Positions 1 to 6,674 of a stretch of DNA of 11,403 bases are shown piece after piece. This DNA is from CAZIRO01 sp964541595 (GTDB lineage: Bacteria > Acidobacteriota > HRBIN11), in contig CAZIRO010000088.1 in assembly GCA_964541595.1 (NCBI GenBank), positions 1 to 11,403 of the forward strand, read 5' to 3'. A program made the position numbers and the translations under genes. Numbering within the stretch: the first letter of the stretch is position 1; every line of letters starts with the position of its first letter. The notes under the pieces are model-generated. The model worked only from the letters and a program-made list of their open reading frames with translations, was not told where the DNA came from and ran no database searches.

Positions 1-999
1 CGCCGGAGTCAGCGGATTGCGGGTGATGAAAAACAACTGGTCCACGCGAGGAATGTCGATACTGGGGGCAGCATTGGGGAGATCTTCCAGCTGAATGACC
101 GCACGTCCGTTGGTCGTCAACTCGAAATTCATCAGGTCGACCTCGCCGTCGGGTCCCACCCAGACGTTTTCCAGAATGGCGCGTGGCTGCATGAGTGCCG
201 TATAAATCGCCGGCTGCGTGTCCGCAGACACACCCTCCGTCTTGACGTACAACCCCTTATTCTCGCTGCCCAAACAGAGACCATCCGGTAGCCAGGCCAC
301 AATGTCGTCCTGAACGAGCAGTGCACGCCGTTCCGGCAGGCCCAGCGGGTGGTTGGTCAGCGTTGTCTTGCCCGTGCCGCTGAGACCAAAATAGAGTTGC
401 CATTTCGGTTTGTTGTTCACACGTACAATTTTGCTACCGGCATGAAACGCCAGTCCTCCTCGTTCTTTCCACAGAAACATCCATAACCGCAGAAAGGACA
501 TTTTGGTTTCGCCGATATAATCCGTGCCCATGATGTAATTGACCTTTTCCAGCGGGTCAACGAGCACTTTCCGTTCCGGCCAGTCCGGCACGTTGATGGT
601 GAGCAGATCGGGTTCACGGTCCGATGGCGCCTCCGTGAGCAGTTCTCCCCAGCCGTACGCAATACGAGCGAATTCTTTCGGAATGTACAGTCGACAGTGG
701 ATGCGATACCGCGGGTCTTCTCCCAACCAGCGATCCAGTTGAATCAACTCCCGCTGTTCCAGGCTGGCGATGACCGCTTCGACCGCATTGCGGTCTTCGG
801 CAGTGAACGTGGGGTCCACGGTGGTTTTCGTAAACTTTGCCGATCGGCTTCGAATCCGGGACACGTAACTCGGCGCCCCGTATGTCGTCGTCCGTTCTTC
901 GTGTCGTGCCATGTCCCGTAACACGTCTGCCGGCGGATTCACATGGGTTGCCCTGGGGTACACCCTGGGCAACCGTACGGGCGGATGATCCGTATGCAT
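1..999 (-). CDS. pckA: Phosphoenolpyruvate carboxykinase (ATP-type), N-terminal part, cut by window edge
   Basis: This enzyme interconverts oxaloacetate and phosphoenolpyruvate with ATP/ADP, in the cytoplasm, as part of gluconeogenesis. The first 333 codons are visible without a stop; the 3' end lies beyond base 1. The nucleotide loop GLSGTGKTTL is at residues 205-214 and matches the PEPCK kinase-1a motif. YIGETKM (161-167) and the His in LAFHAGSK (H186) sit where the family has the metal- and substrate-binding Lys and His. QDDIVAW (230-236) stands in for the kinase-2 motif, and ILENVWVGPDGEVD (275-288) is also PEPCK-like. The sequence differs from the E. coli type (for example no HCSANVG), so I place it in a divergent branch of ATP-PEPCKs. 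The ATG at 999-997 is preceded by a perfect AGGAGG (1011-1006) with a 6-nt spacer. It follows the aldehyde dehydrogenase gene by 18 nt, so the two are probably cotranscribed. The family is secure; exact subclass and nucleotide preference are inferred. Confidence 0.9.
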   Translation of the reverse strand, partial: MHTDHPPVRLPRVYPRATHVNPPADVLRDMARHEERTTTYGAPSYVSRIRSRSAKFTKTTVDPTFTAEDRNAVEAVIASLEQRELIQLDRWLGEDPRYRIHCRLYIPKEFARIAYGWGELLTEAPSDREPDLLTINVPDWPERKVLVDPLEKVNYIMGTDYIGETKMSFLRLWMFLWKERGGLAFHAGSKIVRVNNKPKWQLYFGLSGTGKTTLTNHPLGLPERRALLVQDDIVAWLPDGLCLGSENKGLYVKTEGVSADTQPAIYTALMQPRAILENVWVGPDGEVDLMNFELTTNGRAVIQLEDLPNAAPSIDIPRVDQLFFITRNPLTPA

Positions 1000-1017
1000 T
1001 GCGTACCTCCTCTGGAC

Positions 1018-2523
1018 TCAAAAACGGAACAACCAGGGCATCCACCGGTGCACCCAGCGCAGCATCCGGCAGTGATAGGGAAACCAGATGGGATCCCGCC
1101 GCAGGTTCCACCGTTCGACGGCGATATGTTTGGGATACGTCACCTCCAGCAGTCCTTCGATCCCGCGGGTGCGCCCGATTCCACTGTGTTTCTCACCGCC
1201 CCAGGGGACTTCCGGTGCACCCTGCGGCGCCAGGTGATCGTTGATATACACACTGCCCACCCGAATCCTGCGTGCCAGCACCATGGCACGCCGGGTGTCG
1301 CGCGTCCATATGCTGACGGTTAACCCGTACGGACTTGCCTGGATACGCGCGATCGCCTCTTCTGCGGATGCGACGCGGACCACTGGCAGGACCGGTCCGA
1401 ACGTCTCTTCAGTCAGCACCCTGGCGTCTTCGGGAACGTCCAGTACCAGCCGCGGGCGGCAGTACAGCGGTCCCTCCGCCTGCAGCACGCCGCCCGTGAT
1501 CACCCGGGCACCGCGCTGTTGCGCATCCCGCACATGATCCTCCACGATGTCTCGTTGAAATGCCACCGCCATGGGACCGATATCCACATCCACGGTACCC
1601 GGCCCGATACGGAGCCGTTCGATCCAGGCACGCAACCGCTGAACCAGCGGTGCGTATATTGCGTCCACCGCATAGACCGTTTCAATGGCCGCACAAACCT
1701 GCCCCGCATTGGCAAATGCTGCCCAGACGATACCGGCCGCGGTCCGTTCCAGTGGAGCGTCTTCCAGTACAATGGCCGCGTCCTTTCCCCCGAGTTCCAG
1801 CGTACAGGACACCAATCGCTCACCACACCGCGCGGCAACGCGACGCCCCGTACGTACACTACCCGTAAAACAGATATGGTCCACATCGGCCGCGACCAGT
1901 GCCGCACCGGTCGTACCGTCTCCGGTCACTACCTGAAACACATCCTCGGGAATCCCCGCCGCACGGAAGAGTTTCGCGATCCGCAAACCGATAAGCGGGG
2001 TATGTTCACTGGGTTTGGCAACCACCGTATTGCCGGCAACCAGCGCCGCAAGCGCCGGCGCCACCGTCAGCAGAAACGGATAGTTCCACGGCGTGATCAC
2101 GCCGACCACACCCTTGGGTTCCCGTACGATCCAGCTGCGTTTTTGTTTGAACAGGCGATGCCGAACCCGACGCGGACGCAACACCCGCGGCGCCACACGG
2201 GCATAAAAATGGGCGAGTTCCGCCGCAACCAGGATCTCCTGCACGAGCGACTCGAACAGCGGTTTACCCACTTCGGCGGTAATCCATTCTGCGATTTCCA
2301 TGCGGCGCCGGATGATCACGTTCCGGAACGCCCGAATATCGCGCGCGCGGTCCCGAACGGAACGGGCCGCCCAGGCCGGTTGGGCTGCACGTGCGCGGCG
2401 GACAGCTTCAGCCACCTCCTCGGGTCCGCAGATGGGCGCCTCACCGAGCGGTTTGCCGGTAGCCGGATTGATGGAAACCAGCATCCGAGATGTTTCCGTC
2501 GGGACGGTTCGAGAAAGGGTCAC
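1018..2523 (-). CDS. NAD(P)-dependent aldehyde dehydrogenase (ALDH superfamily)
   Basis: This protein oxidises an aldehyde to a carboxylate with NAD(P)+. At 501 residues it is full length for the family. The active-site set is complete: TPWNYP with catalytic Asn146, cofactor Lys170 in VVAKPSEHTP, the general base Glu243 in LELGGKD, nucleophile Cys277 in NAGQVC, and Glu373 in EETFGPV. The last 25 or so residues are rich in Trp, Arg and Phe (WFPYHCRMLRW...WMPWLFRF). Such an aromatic-basic tail occurs in some membrane-associated or fatty-aldehyde-type ALDHs, so contact with the membrane is possible. The substrate cannot be read from the sequence. The start is GTG at 2523, with AAAGGGG (2536-2530) 6 nt upstream. 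A TATAAT box lies about 33 nt upstream of the start. It is the first gene of a probable operon with the PEPCK gene 18 nt downstream. Family assignment is firm; a specific role is not claimed. Confidence 0.93.
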   Translation of the reverse strand: MTLSRTVPTETSRMLVSINPATGKPLGEAPICGPEEVAEAVRRARAAQPAWAARSVRDRARDIRAFRNVIIRRRMEIAEWITAEVGKPLFESLVQEILVAAELAHFYARVAPRVLRPRRVRHRLFKQKRSWIVREPKGVVGVITPWNYPFLLTVAPALAALVAGNTVVAKPSEHTPLIGLRIAKLFRAAGIPEDVFQVVTGDGTTGAALVAADVDHICFTGSVRTGRRVAARCGERLVSCTLELGGKDAAIVLEDAPLERTAAGIVWAAFANAGQVCAAIETVYAVDAIYAPLVQRLRAWIERLRIGPGTVDVDIGPMAVAFQRDIVEDHVRDAQQRGARVITGGVLQAEGPLYCRPRLVLDVPEDARVLTEETFGPVLPVVRVASAEEAIARIQASPYGLTVSIWTRDTRRAMVLARRIRVGSVYINDHLAPQGAPEVPWGGEKHSGIGRTRGIEGLLEVTYPKHIAVERWNLRRDPIWFPYHCRMLRWVHRWMPWLFRF

Positions 2524-2555
2524 AGGACACCCCTTTCGATGGGAGGATATATTGC

Positions 2556-2584
2556 ATTATACACATCCGCGTACCGTGTCGAAA
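2556..2584 (-). promoter_or_regulatory. Predicted sigma-70-type promoter of the aldehyde dehydrogenase-PEPCK operon
   Basis: Reading the minus strand, a perfect TATAAT -10 box occupies 2561-2556. A weak -35 candidate TTTCGA lies at 2584-2579, with a 17-nt spacer. The expected transcript would begin around 2549 and give a short leader of roughly 25 nt before the GTG at 2523. The -35 box matches the consensus poorly, which fits a promoter that needs an activator. The left arm of the inverted repeat (2595-2617) begins 10 nt upstream of it. Confidence 0.55.
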
Positions 2585-2594
2585 CCGGTTCCCG

Positions 2595-2703
2595 CCTGAG
2601 ATCCGATCATAAATTCCGGAAATGCTGAAGGGACAACGATCTGTGGAATTTACGGATTTCCGCTACAGATGAGAAAATCGTGGAATTATGATCGGATCTC
2701 AGG
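2595..2703. repeat. 109-bp nested inverted-repeat element between two divergent promoters
   Basis: The left arm (2595-2617, 23 nt, starting CCTGAGATCCGATCAT) and the right arm (2682-2703, 22 nt, ending ATGATCGGATCTCAGG) are reverse complements except for a single extra A in the left arm. Inside them is a second hairpin: ATCTGT (2639-2644) pairs with ACAGAT (2665-2670), and GGAA (2645-2648) pairs with TTCC (2658-2661). Each arm contains GATC-C-GATC. The element sits between two predicted divergent promoters, with 10 nt on the left and 9 nt on the right to the nearest -35 hexamers. I read it as a paired activator site for both promoters. A miniature transposon-like or REP-type palindrome is the main alternative; I see no target-site duplication and no second copy in this window. 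There is no T-run, so a terminator is unlikely. Confidence 0.7.
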
Positions 2704-2712
2704 ATCCACTGG

Positions 2713-2742
2713 TTGATTTCTCGGGACGTTCCTGACCATAAT
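2713..2742 (+). promoter_or_regulatory. Predicted sigma-70-type promoter of the AIM24-family gene
   Basis: A -35 candidate TTGATT (2713-2718) and a -10 candidate CATAAT (2737-2742) are separated by 18 nt. Transcription would start near 2749, leaving a leader of about 80 nt before the ATG at 2828. I saw no clear riboswitch or attenuator in that leader. The right arm of the inverted repeat ends 9 nt upstream of the -35 box, mirroring the arrangement on the other side. Confidence 0.45.
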
Positions 2743-2827
2743 GGACGTCTCAGCTGACGGGATCTTTACGTAATGCCAGCATATTCAGGGCGGTACGGAA
2801 AATCCTTTCTGATCGGAGCAGCACACG

Positions 2828-3586
2828 ATGCGATACCGGATCGAAGGCGACAACCTGCAGATATTGCGCATCTTTCCGGAACCTGGAGAAGAAGTCTACG
2901 CCGAGGCCGGGAAGATGCTGTACAAAACGCCCGGCATTCGAATGGATACACGCATGAGCGGTCGAACCCTGGGACAGAAACTCCTGGGCGCACTGAAACG
3001 CGCAGTCGCCGGGGAATCCCTGTTCCTGACACACTTCACTGCGGAACAGTCCGGTCATGAAGTCGCCTTTGCGGGAGACTATCCGGGACGTATCCAGGTG
3101 ATCGAACTGGACGGCACACGTGCATTCCTCGCGCAAAAGGACGCCTTTCTCTGCGCAACAACCGGCGTGGAGATGTCAATCGCCTTTCAGCGCAAGATCG
3201 GTGCCGGTCTGTTCGGTGGCGAAGGGTTCATCCTGGAGAAATTCTCCGGTACCGGTATCGTGTTCCTGCACGCAGGCGGTGACCACGTCGTTTTTGAACT
3301 CCAGCCGGGCGAACGTCTTCAGGTGGACACCGGATGTGTGGTCGGATTTGACGATACAGTGGATTATTCCATCGAGTTTGTGGGCAGCATCAAAACCGGT
3401 CTCTTCGGCGGCGAAGGACTCTTCCTGACCACACTGACCGGTCCCGGCCGGGTCATCATTCAGAGCATGACCCTTTCCCGTCTACGCTATCAGATCGGTC
3501 AGCGTGCGGGAGAAGCGGGGGGTGAGTCCACCGGCCTCGATGTGATCAAAAACCTGGGAGGATTACTCGGCGGATCCGCCGATTGA
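2828..3586 (+). CDS. AIM24 / TIGR00266 (DUF124) family protein
   Basis: This 252-residue protein belongs to the AIM24 (TIGR00266) family, whose members adopt a TRAP-like beta fold. Its bacterial function is poorly defined, so I assign none. The family hallmark is visible as a Gly-rich motif that recurs three times: GESLFLTHF (62-70), GLFGGEGFILEKF (127-139) and GLFGGEGLFLTTL (191-203). The last two are near copies, consistent with repeated beta units forming the fold. No signal peptide or membrane segment is evident, so the protein is probably cytoplasmic or peripheral. The tail GLDVIKNLGGLLGG (236-249) could form an amphipathic helix. The ATG at 2828 has GGAG at 2815-2818 with a 9-nt spacer. 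It is transcribed divergently from the ALDH-PEPCK operon and may share its control region. There is a 96-nt gap before the next start, which has its own promoter candidate. Confidence 0.88.
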   Translation: MRYRIEGDNLQILRIFPEPGEEVYAEAGKMLYKTPGIRMDTRMSGRTLGQKLLGALKRAVAGESLFLTHFTAEQSGHEVAFAGDYPGRIQVIELDGTRAFLAQKDAFLCATTGVEMSIAFQRKIGAGLFGGEGFILEKFSGTGIVFLHAGGDHVVFELQPGERLQVDTGCVVGFDDTVDYSIEFVGSIKTGLFGGEGLFLTTLTGPGRVIIQSMTLSRLRYQIGQRAGEAGGESTGLDVIKNLGGLLGGSAD

Positions 3587-3603
3587 TCGTTTTCCGCGCT
3601 CGA

Positions 3604-3633
3604 TTGAATTTCCCGATCCCCCTGTGGCATGAT
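3604..3633 (+). promoter_or_regulatory. Predicted promoter of the barrel-protease cluster
   Basis: TTGAAT (3604-3609) is followed after 18 nt by an extended -10 element TGGCATGAT (3625-3633). Transcription would start around 3640. That would exclude the upstream ATG at 3629 as a start codon and favour the in-frame ATG at 3683. The evidence is pattern matching only. Confidence 0.35.
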
Positions 3634-3682
3634 AAAACACCATGCGATGCCATACACATACCGATCCCGGTGGAACGGGTTG

Positions 3683-4363
3683 ATGTCATTTCGACAGTAT
3701 TTCACATGTCTTCCGCCAGAGACACGTCCGTACAGTCGGCGATGGAAATGGGGCGTCATCTTCCTCCTGATCCTGCCCGTTTCGGCCGCTGCGGCCGAGG
3801 TGCATCTGACGATCGGTGGCGGATGGTACCAACCCAATTACGATATCTTTTCTCTGGGCGATCGACTGTTCGGTCCCGGCCAGGGAAATGAATGGATGGA
3901 CATCGCCGGTCTGCGGCGGATCAGCGGGAGTTTCTGGTACACGGCCGGGGTTGCGATTCGATTCTGGCGGTTCGCGGGTCTGGAAGCGGGATACGCGGCC
4001 TGGACCCACACGGAACGCACGCAGATGCGCCTGGTGCTTGCGGATGTGGATCACACGTTCGAAGACCGTACTGTATACTTCGGATTGACGCTCACCGGCT
4101 GGAAGGGACGGATTCTGCCGGGGATCGGTCTGGGGATAGCCCGGCACACGTTCAACGTACAGGTCCAGCCGGTGGAATTTCCCGAGATCCGGCGCACATC
4201 CACATTACATCAGAACGGATTTTACGGATGGGTCGGTGCCCATTTGCGTTTACATGGAGGAATCGGCATCTTTTTCGGCATGCGTTATGACGGGGCCGCG
4301 CCCGCGACCCACTGGCGGATCTGGGGGGCACTCCGCATTCGGATCTGGGGGACAGCATCATGA
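3683..4363 (+). CDS. Exported protein, probable small outer-membrane beta-barrel
   Basis: I do not recognise a named family. From the ATG at 3683 the product has 226 residues, with a positively charged stretch (YSRRWKWG), a hydrophobic core (VIFLLILPV) and a cleavage-like SAAAAE, so it is predicted to be exported. The mature part alternates short strands rich in aromatics and Gly (for example FWYTAGVAIRFWRF, LEAGYAAW, TVYFGLTLTGW, GFYGWVGAHLRL, GIGIFFGMRY, WGALRIRIWG), typical of 8- to 10-strand outer-membrane barrels. An in-frame ATG at 3629 would add 18 residues, but it has no ribosome binding site and overlaps a predicted -10 element, so I prefer 3683, whose own ribosome site is also weak. 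The stop overlaps the next start as ATGA, indicating coupled expression with the M6-like protease. A partnership in which the barrel anchors or exports the protease is conceivable but only inferred from adjacency. Confidence 0.75.
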   Translation: MSFRQYFTCLPPETRPYSRRWKWGVIFLLILPVSAAAAEVHLTIGGGWYQPNYDIFSLGDRLFGPGQGNEWMDIAGLRRISGSFWYTAGVAIRFWRFAGLEAGYAAWTHTERTQMRLVLADVDHTFEDRTVYFGLTLTGWKGRILPGIGLGIARHTFNVQVQPVEFPEIRRTSTLHQNGFYGWVGAHLRLHGGIGIFFGMRYDGAAPATHWRIWGALRIRIWGTAS

Positions 4364-6135
4364 ACCGGTCACATCCGCAATCCACCGGTCACACATGTCC
4401 AACGGTGGGATGGCCCCTGAGCGGGTTGCTCCTGGCAATTGTGGGGGCTGCCCTATCCGTTTCGATGCACACCCCGTCCGTTTCCGCATCCCGGGGCACC
4501 CGTGCGGACCCATTCATGCTGGGATTTTCCCTTCCGGTCTCCGCCGCCGCGCCGGTGCAGGAACGCACCGGCTGGTTTGTGGTCCTCTGGGGGGACGACT
4601 TCCGGCGCACGCCATTTCAGGGACGGATCCGTTACCTGTTCATCGACGATCAGTCCACCTGGTGGCGACTGCGCGTGCCTCCTGCCATCTGGCACCGCAT
4701 CGGTTCACCCCTGCAGTGGAACCGCCGTCGCGTGCGGATCTATTTCCGATCCGCAGGCCCCCTGGGGGGTCCATTCCTGCGGACGATGTCTCTGGAAGTC
4801 ATCGATATCGTTCCGGAACCCGCACCGACCGTTCCGGCACCCGCCGTCCCCCGCCGGTCGTCCTGGGTGACCATTCTGTGCCGATTCGCCGATGCCCGCA
4901 CCGATACACCGGAACCGGTATCTTTCTTTTATCGTCTCATCGGCGCCGAATACCCCGGTCTGCAACACTACTGGCAGGAAGTGTCCTATGACCAGGTGAC
5001 CACCGAAGGTAGCCGCATCGTCGGATGGTTCAATTTGCCACACCCCCGCTCGTATTATGTGCCCGGCCAGGAAGCGGATCTGGACCGTTTGCTGGAAGAT
5101 TGTGCCCGACTGGCCGATCCGCAGATCGATTTCCCCCAATTTGATGGTATCAATCTGGTCTTCAACCGATCGCTGGACTGTTGCGCCTGGGGCGGAAGCA
5201 GCACATTCCGCGCGGACGGACAGACCCGGCTATACCGCGTGACCTGGCTCCCCCGGTGGGCGATCCACAATCAACGGATCTGGGCACATGAAATGGGTCA
5301 CGGGTTCGGCATGCCGCATTCTTCCCCGTACGATTCGTTCTGGGACGTGATGAGCGGCGGCAGTTGCCGCGTACAGTCCCGGGAATTCGGCTGTATCGGT
5401 GTGCATCCCATTGCGCCGTTCAAGTATCTGGTCGGCTGGATTCCCGCATCCCGTGTCCTGACCGTTCGTCCTCCCATTGACCGGCAGATCCATCTCACGC
5501 GCCTTGCGCAGCCTCCGGACCAGGGGTTCCTGCTCGTCCGTATCCCGATCCCCGGAACCGGCGGTGATGCATACACCTTAGAAAGCCGCATGCAGATCGG
5601 ATACGATGAGGGCGTCCCCGGCGAAGCCGTTATCGTGCACCGGACATTTGCCCGATTGGAATCCAACGGCACCGGCGCTGAAGTCATCGATGGAGATAAC
5701 AACGGCGATCTCAACGATGCGGGCGCCATGTGGCAACCCGGAGAGCATCTGATCCTGGAATCTCCGCCTCTGCAGATCTTTATTGTGCGTCAAGCGGCGA
5801 GCGGGTTTGACGTCATTCTCACGAGTCGACCCACGTTCATGCTGGAATCCTGTGCACCCGAGACCCTGCCGCTGCTGCTGCCCATGAGCCGTTGTACGCT
5901 TCGATCCGTGAACCAGTTCCACGGCAACGTTACGTTCCGGTGCACGCGTATGCCCCCTGGGGGAACCTGCATCTTCCGACCGAATCCGGTCTCACTCGAA
6001 CCCGGCAGGACGGCCGATACGGTACTCGCCGTGCAAATTCCTCTGAATCTTGCGAGTGGAACGTATCCGGTGACGATCGTCGCCACCGCGCGGGGAATCC
6101 GTCGGGAGATCACGGTGTACCTGCATGTACCCTGA
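4360..6135 (+). CDS. Secreted M6-like zinc metalloprotease with C-terminal Ig-like domain
   Basis: The protein has 591 residues. It opens with an export signal whose hydrophobic core is about residues 19-35. Residues 70-150 form a beta-rich pre-domain, followed by a Pro/Ala linker (152-165). The catalytic domain carries YWQEVSYDQV...GRIVGW-like features of the M6 (InhA-like) family (residues 204-223, with minor differences), the zinc site HEMGHGFGMPH (310-320) with catalytic Glu311, and a met-turn-like WDVMSGG (328-334, Met331). This makes it a metzincin-type protease. DGDNNGDLND (445-454) looks like a calcium-binding loop. Residues 493-591 resemble Ig-like domains (VTFRCTRMPPGGTCIF...SGTYPVTIVA) often found at the C-termini of secreted acidobacterial proteins, with Cys528 and Cys537 likely paired. 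Start ATG 4360 overlaps the upstream stop and is preceded by GGGGGA (4347-4352). It presumably degrades extracellular protein; the substrate is unknown. M43 or M11 families are alternatives with similar motifs. Confidence 0.85.
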   Translation: MNRSHPQSTGHTCPTVGWPLSGLLLAIVGAALSVSMHTPSVSASRGTRADPFMLGFSLPVSAAAPVQERTGWFVVLWGDDFRRTPFQGRIRYLFIDDQSTWWRLRVPPAIWHRIGSPLQWNRRRVRIYFRSAGPLGGPFLRTMSLEVIDIVPEPAPTVPAPAVPRRSSWVTILCRFADARTDTPEPVSFFYRLIGAEYPGLQHYWQEVSYDQVTTEGSRIVGWFNLPHPRSYYVPGQEADLDRLLEDCARLADPQIDFPQFDGINLVFNRSLDCCAWGGSSTFRADGQTRLYRVTWLPRWAIHNQRIWAHEMGHGFGMPHSSPYDSFWDVMSGGSCRVQSREFGCIGVHPIAPFKYLVGWIPASRVLTVRPPIDRQIHLTRLAQPPDQGFLLVRIPIPGTGGDAYTLESRMQIGYDEGVPGEAVIVHRTFARLESNGTGAEVIDGDNNGDLNDAGAMWQPGEHLILESPPLQIFIVRQAASGFDVILTSRPTFMLESCAPETLPLLLPMSRCTLRSVNQFHGNVTFRCTRMPPGGTCIFRPNPVSLEPGRTADTVLAVQIPLNLASGTYPVTIVATARGIRREITVYLHVP

Positions 6136-6158
6136 TCGTCCGAACCGGGGCGACTTCA

Positions 6159-6574
6159 ATGACCGTACGGGAATTCGACGAAGTTATTGCACCACGCCCG
6201 GTAAGAGGAACGGTCCGTATGGTCAGCGGTGATTGGCAATGGTGCGCAAAATGTGAACGTACGGTATTCACGGAAACGGCGACGTTTGAACGTCCCCACT
6301 GCCATGCACCCACGGAACCCCTCTCGGTGCGTGTATGCCGCGAGCGCCCGCTGAACGAACGGTACCGGATCGTTCGCCTGATCGGACAGGGGGGTATGGG
6401 TGCAGTGTTTGCGGGCACACAGATCAGCCCGGACCGAACGGTCGCGATCAAGGTGCTGCTGCCCCGGAGTCCGATGCCGGCGTCCGTACTGCAGTGTGTG
6501 AAGCACGCATCATGGCCACATTACAGCATCCGAATATTCAGGAACTGCATCGGGAATTGAACACCGAAACGGAG
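6159..6574 (+). pseudogene. Zinc-ribbon Ser/Thr protein kinase, N-terminus only, frameshifted and cut by assembly gap
   Basis: The ATG at 6159 follows GGGG (6147-6150) and lies 23 nt after the protease stop. The reading frame encodes an N-terminal zinc-ribbon-like segment, CAKC (residues 29-32) and RPHCHA (45-50), then a kinase N-lobe: RYRIVRLIGQGGMGAVF (69-85; glycine loop 76-84) and VAIKVL with the ATP-binding Lys98. After LLP (100-102) the kinase signature jumps to another frame, where EARIMATLQHPNI (αC Glu region and HPNI) is readable up to the gap. Adding one C to the run at 6462-6465 would join both parts, so this is a one-base deletion or a homopolymer error. Without repair the frame stops at 6558-6560. 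No catalytic HRD or DFG motif is present on either side of the gap. In the second knuckle the expected first Cys is Arg45 (CGT), one base from TGT. Such kinases phosphorylate proteins in signalling; here activity is doubtful unless the gap hides the rest. Confidence 0.75.
6520..6574 (+). repeat. Left copy of an exact 55-bp duplication flanking the gap
   Basis: The 55 bases ending at the first N are identical to the 55 bases that follow the last N (6675-6729). The length and the perfect abutment on the N-run point to the overlap k-mer of two adjacent de Bruijn graph contigs, not a biological repeat. Confidence 0.9.
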
Positions 6575-6674
6575 NNNNNNNNNNNNNNNNNNNNNNNNNN
6601 NNNNNNNNNNNNNNNNNNNNNNNNNNNNNNNNNNNNNNNNNNNNNNNNNNNNNNNNNNNNNNNNNNNNNNNNNN
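6575..6674. other. Assembly gap of exactly 100 N
   Basis: One hundred N form a placeholder of a standard size, so the length carries no information. Because both flanks carry the same 55 bases, the contigs may abut directly, making the true sequence 155 bp shorter. Alternatively the shared k-mer is a branching point and the join is uncertain. Open reading frames drawn across the gap should not be trusted. Confidence 0.98.

Noticed and set aside
1519..2628. Long plus-strand open frame of 369 codons opposite the aldehyde dehydrogenase
   Set aside because: It lies antisense to a gene with complete ALDH motifs, and its translation is rich in Arg, His, Pro and Thr with no recognisable domain. It is a shadow of G+C-rich codon use.
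2595..2703. Rho-independent terminator
   Set aside because: The stem is long but there is no T-run on either strand, and the element lies between divergent promoters where no transcript should end.
2595..2703. Integron attC site or CRISPR-type repeat
   Set aside because: No conserved attC core triplets of the RYYYAAC/GTTRRRY type at the ends and no integrase or repeated units nearby; there are only two arms in inverted orientation.
4236..4991. Plus-strand open frame of 251 codons overlapping the barrel and protease genes
   Set aside because: It is out of frame with both well-supported genes, crosses their junction, and has a Pro/Arg/His-rich low-information translation.
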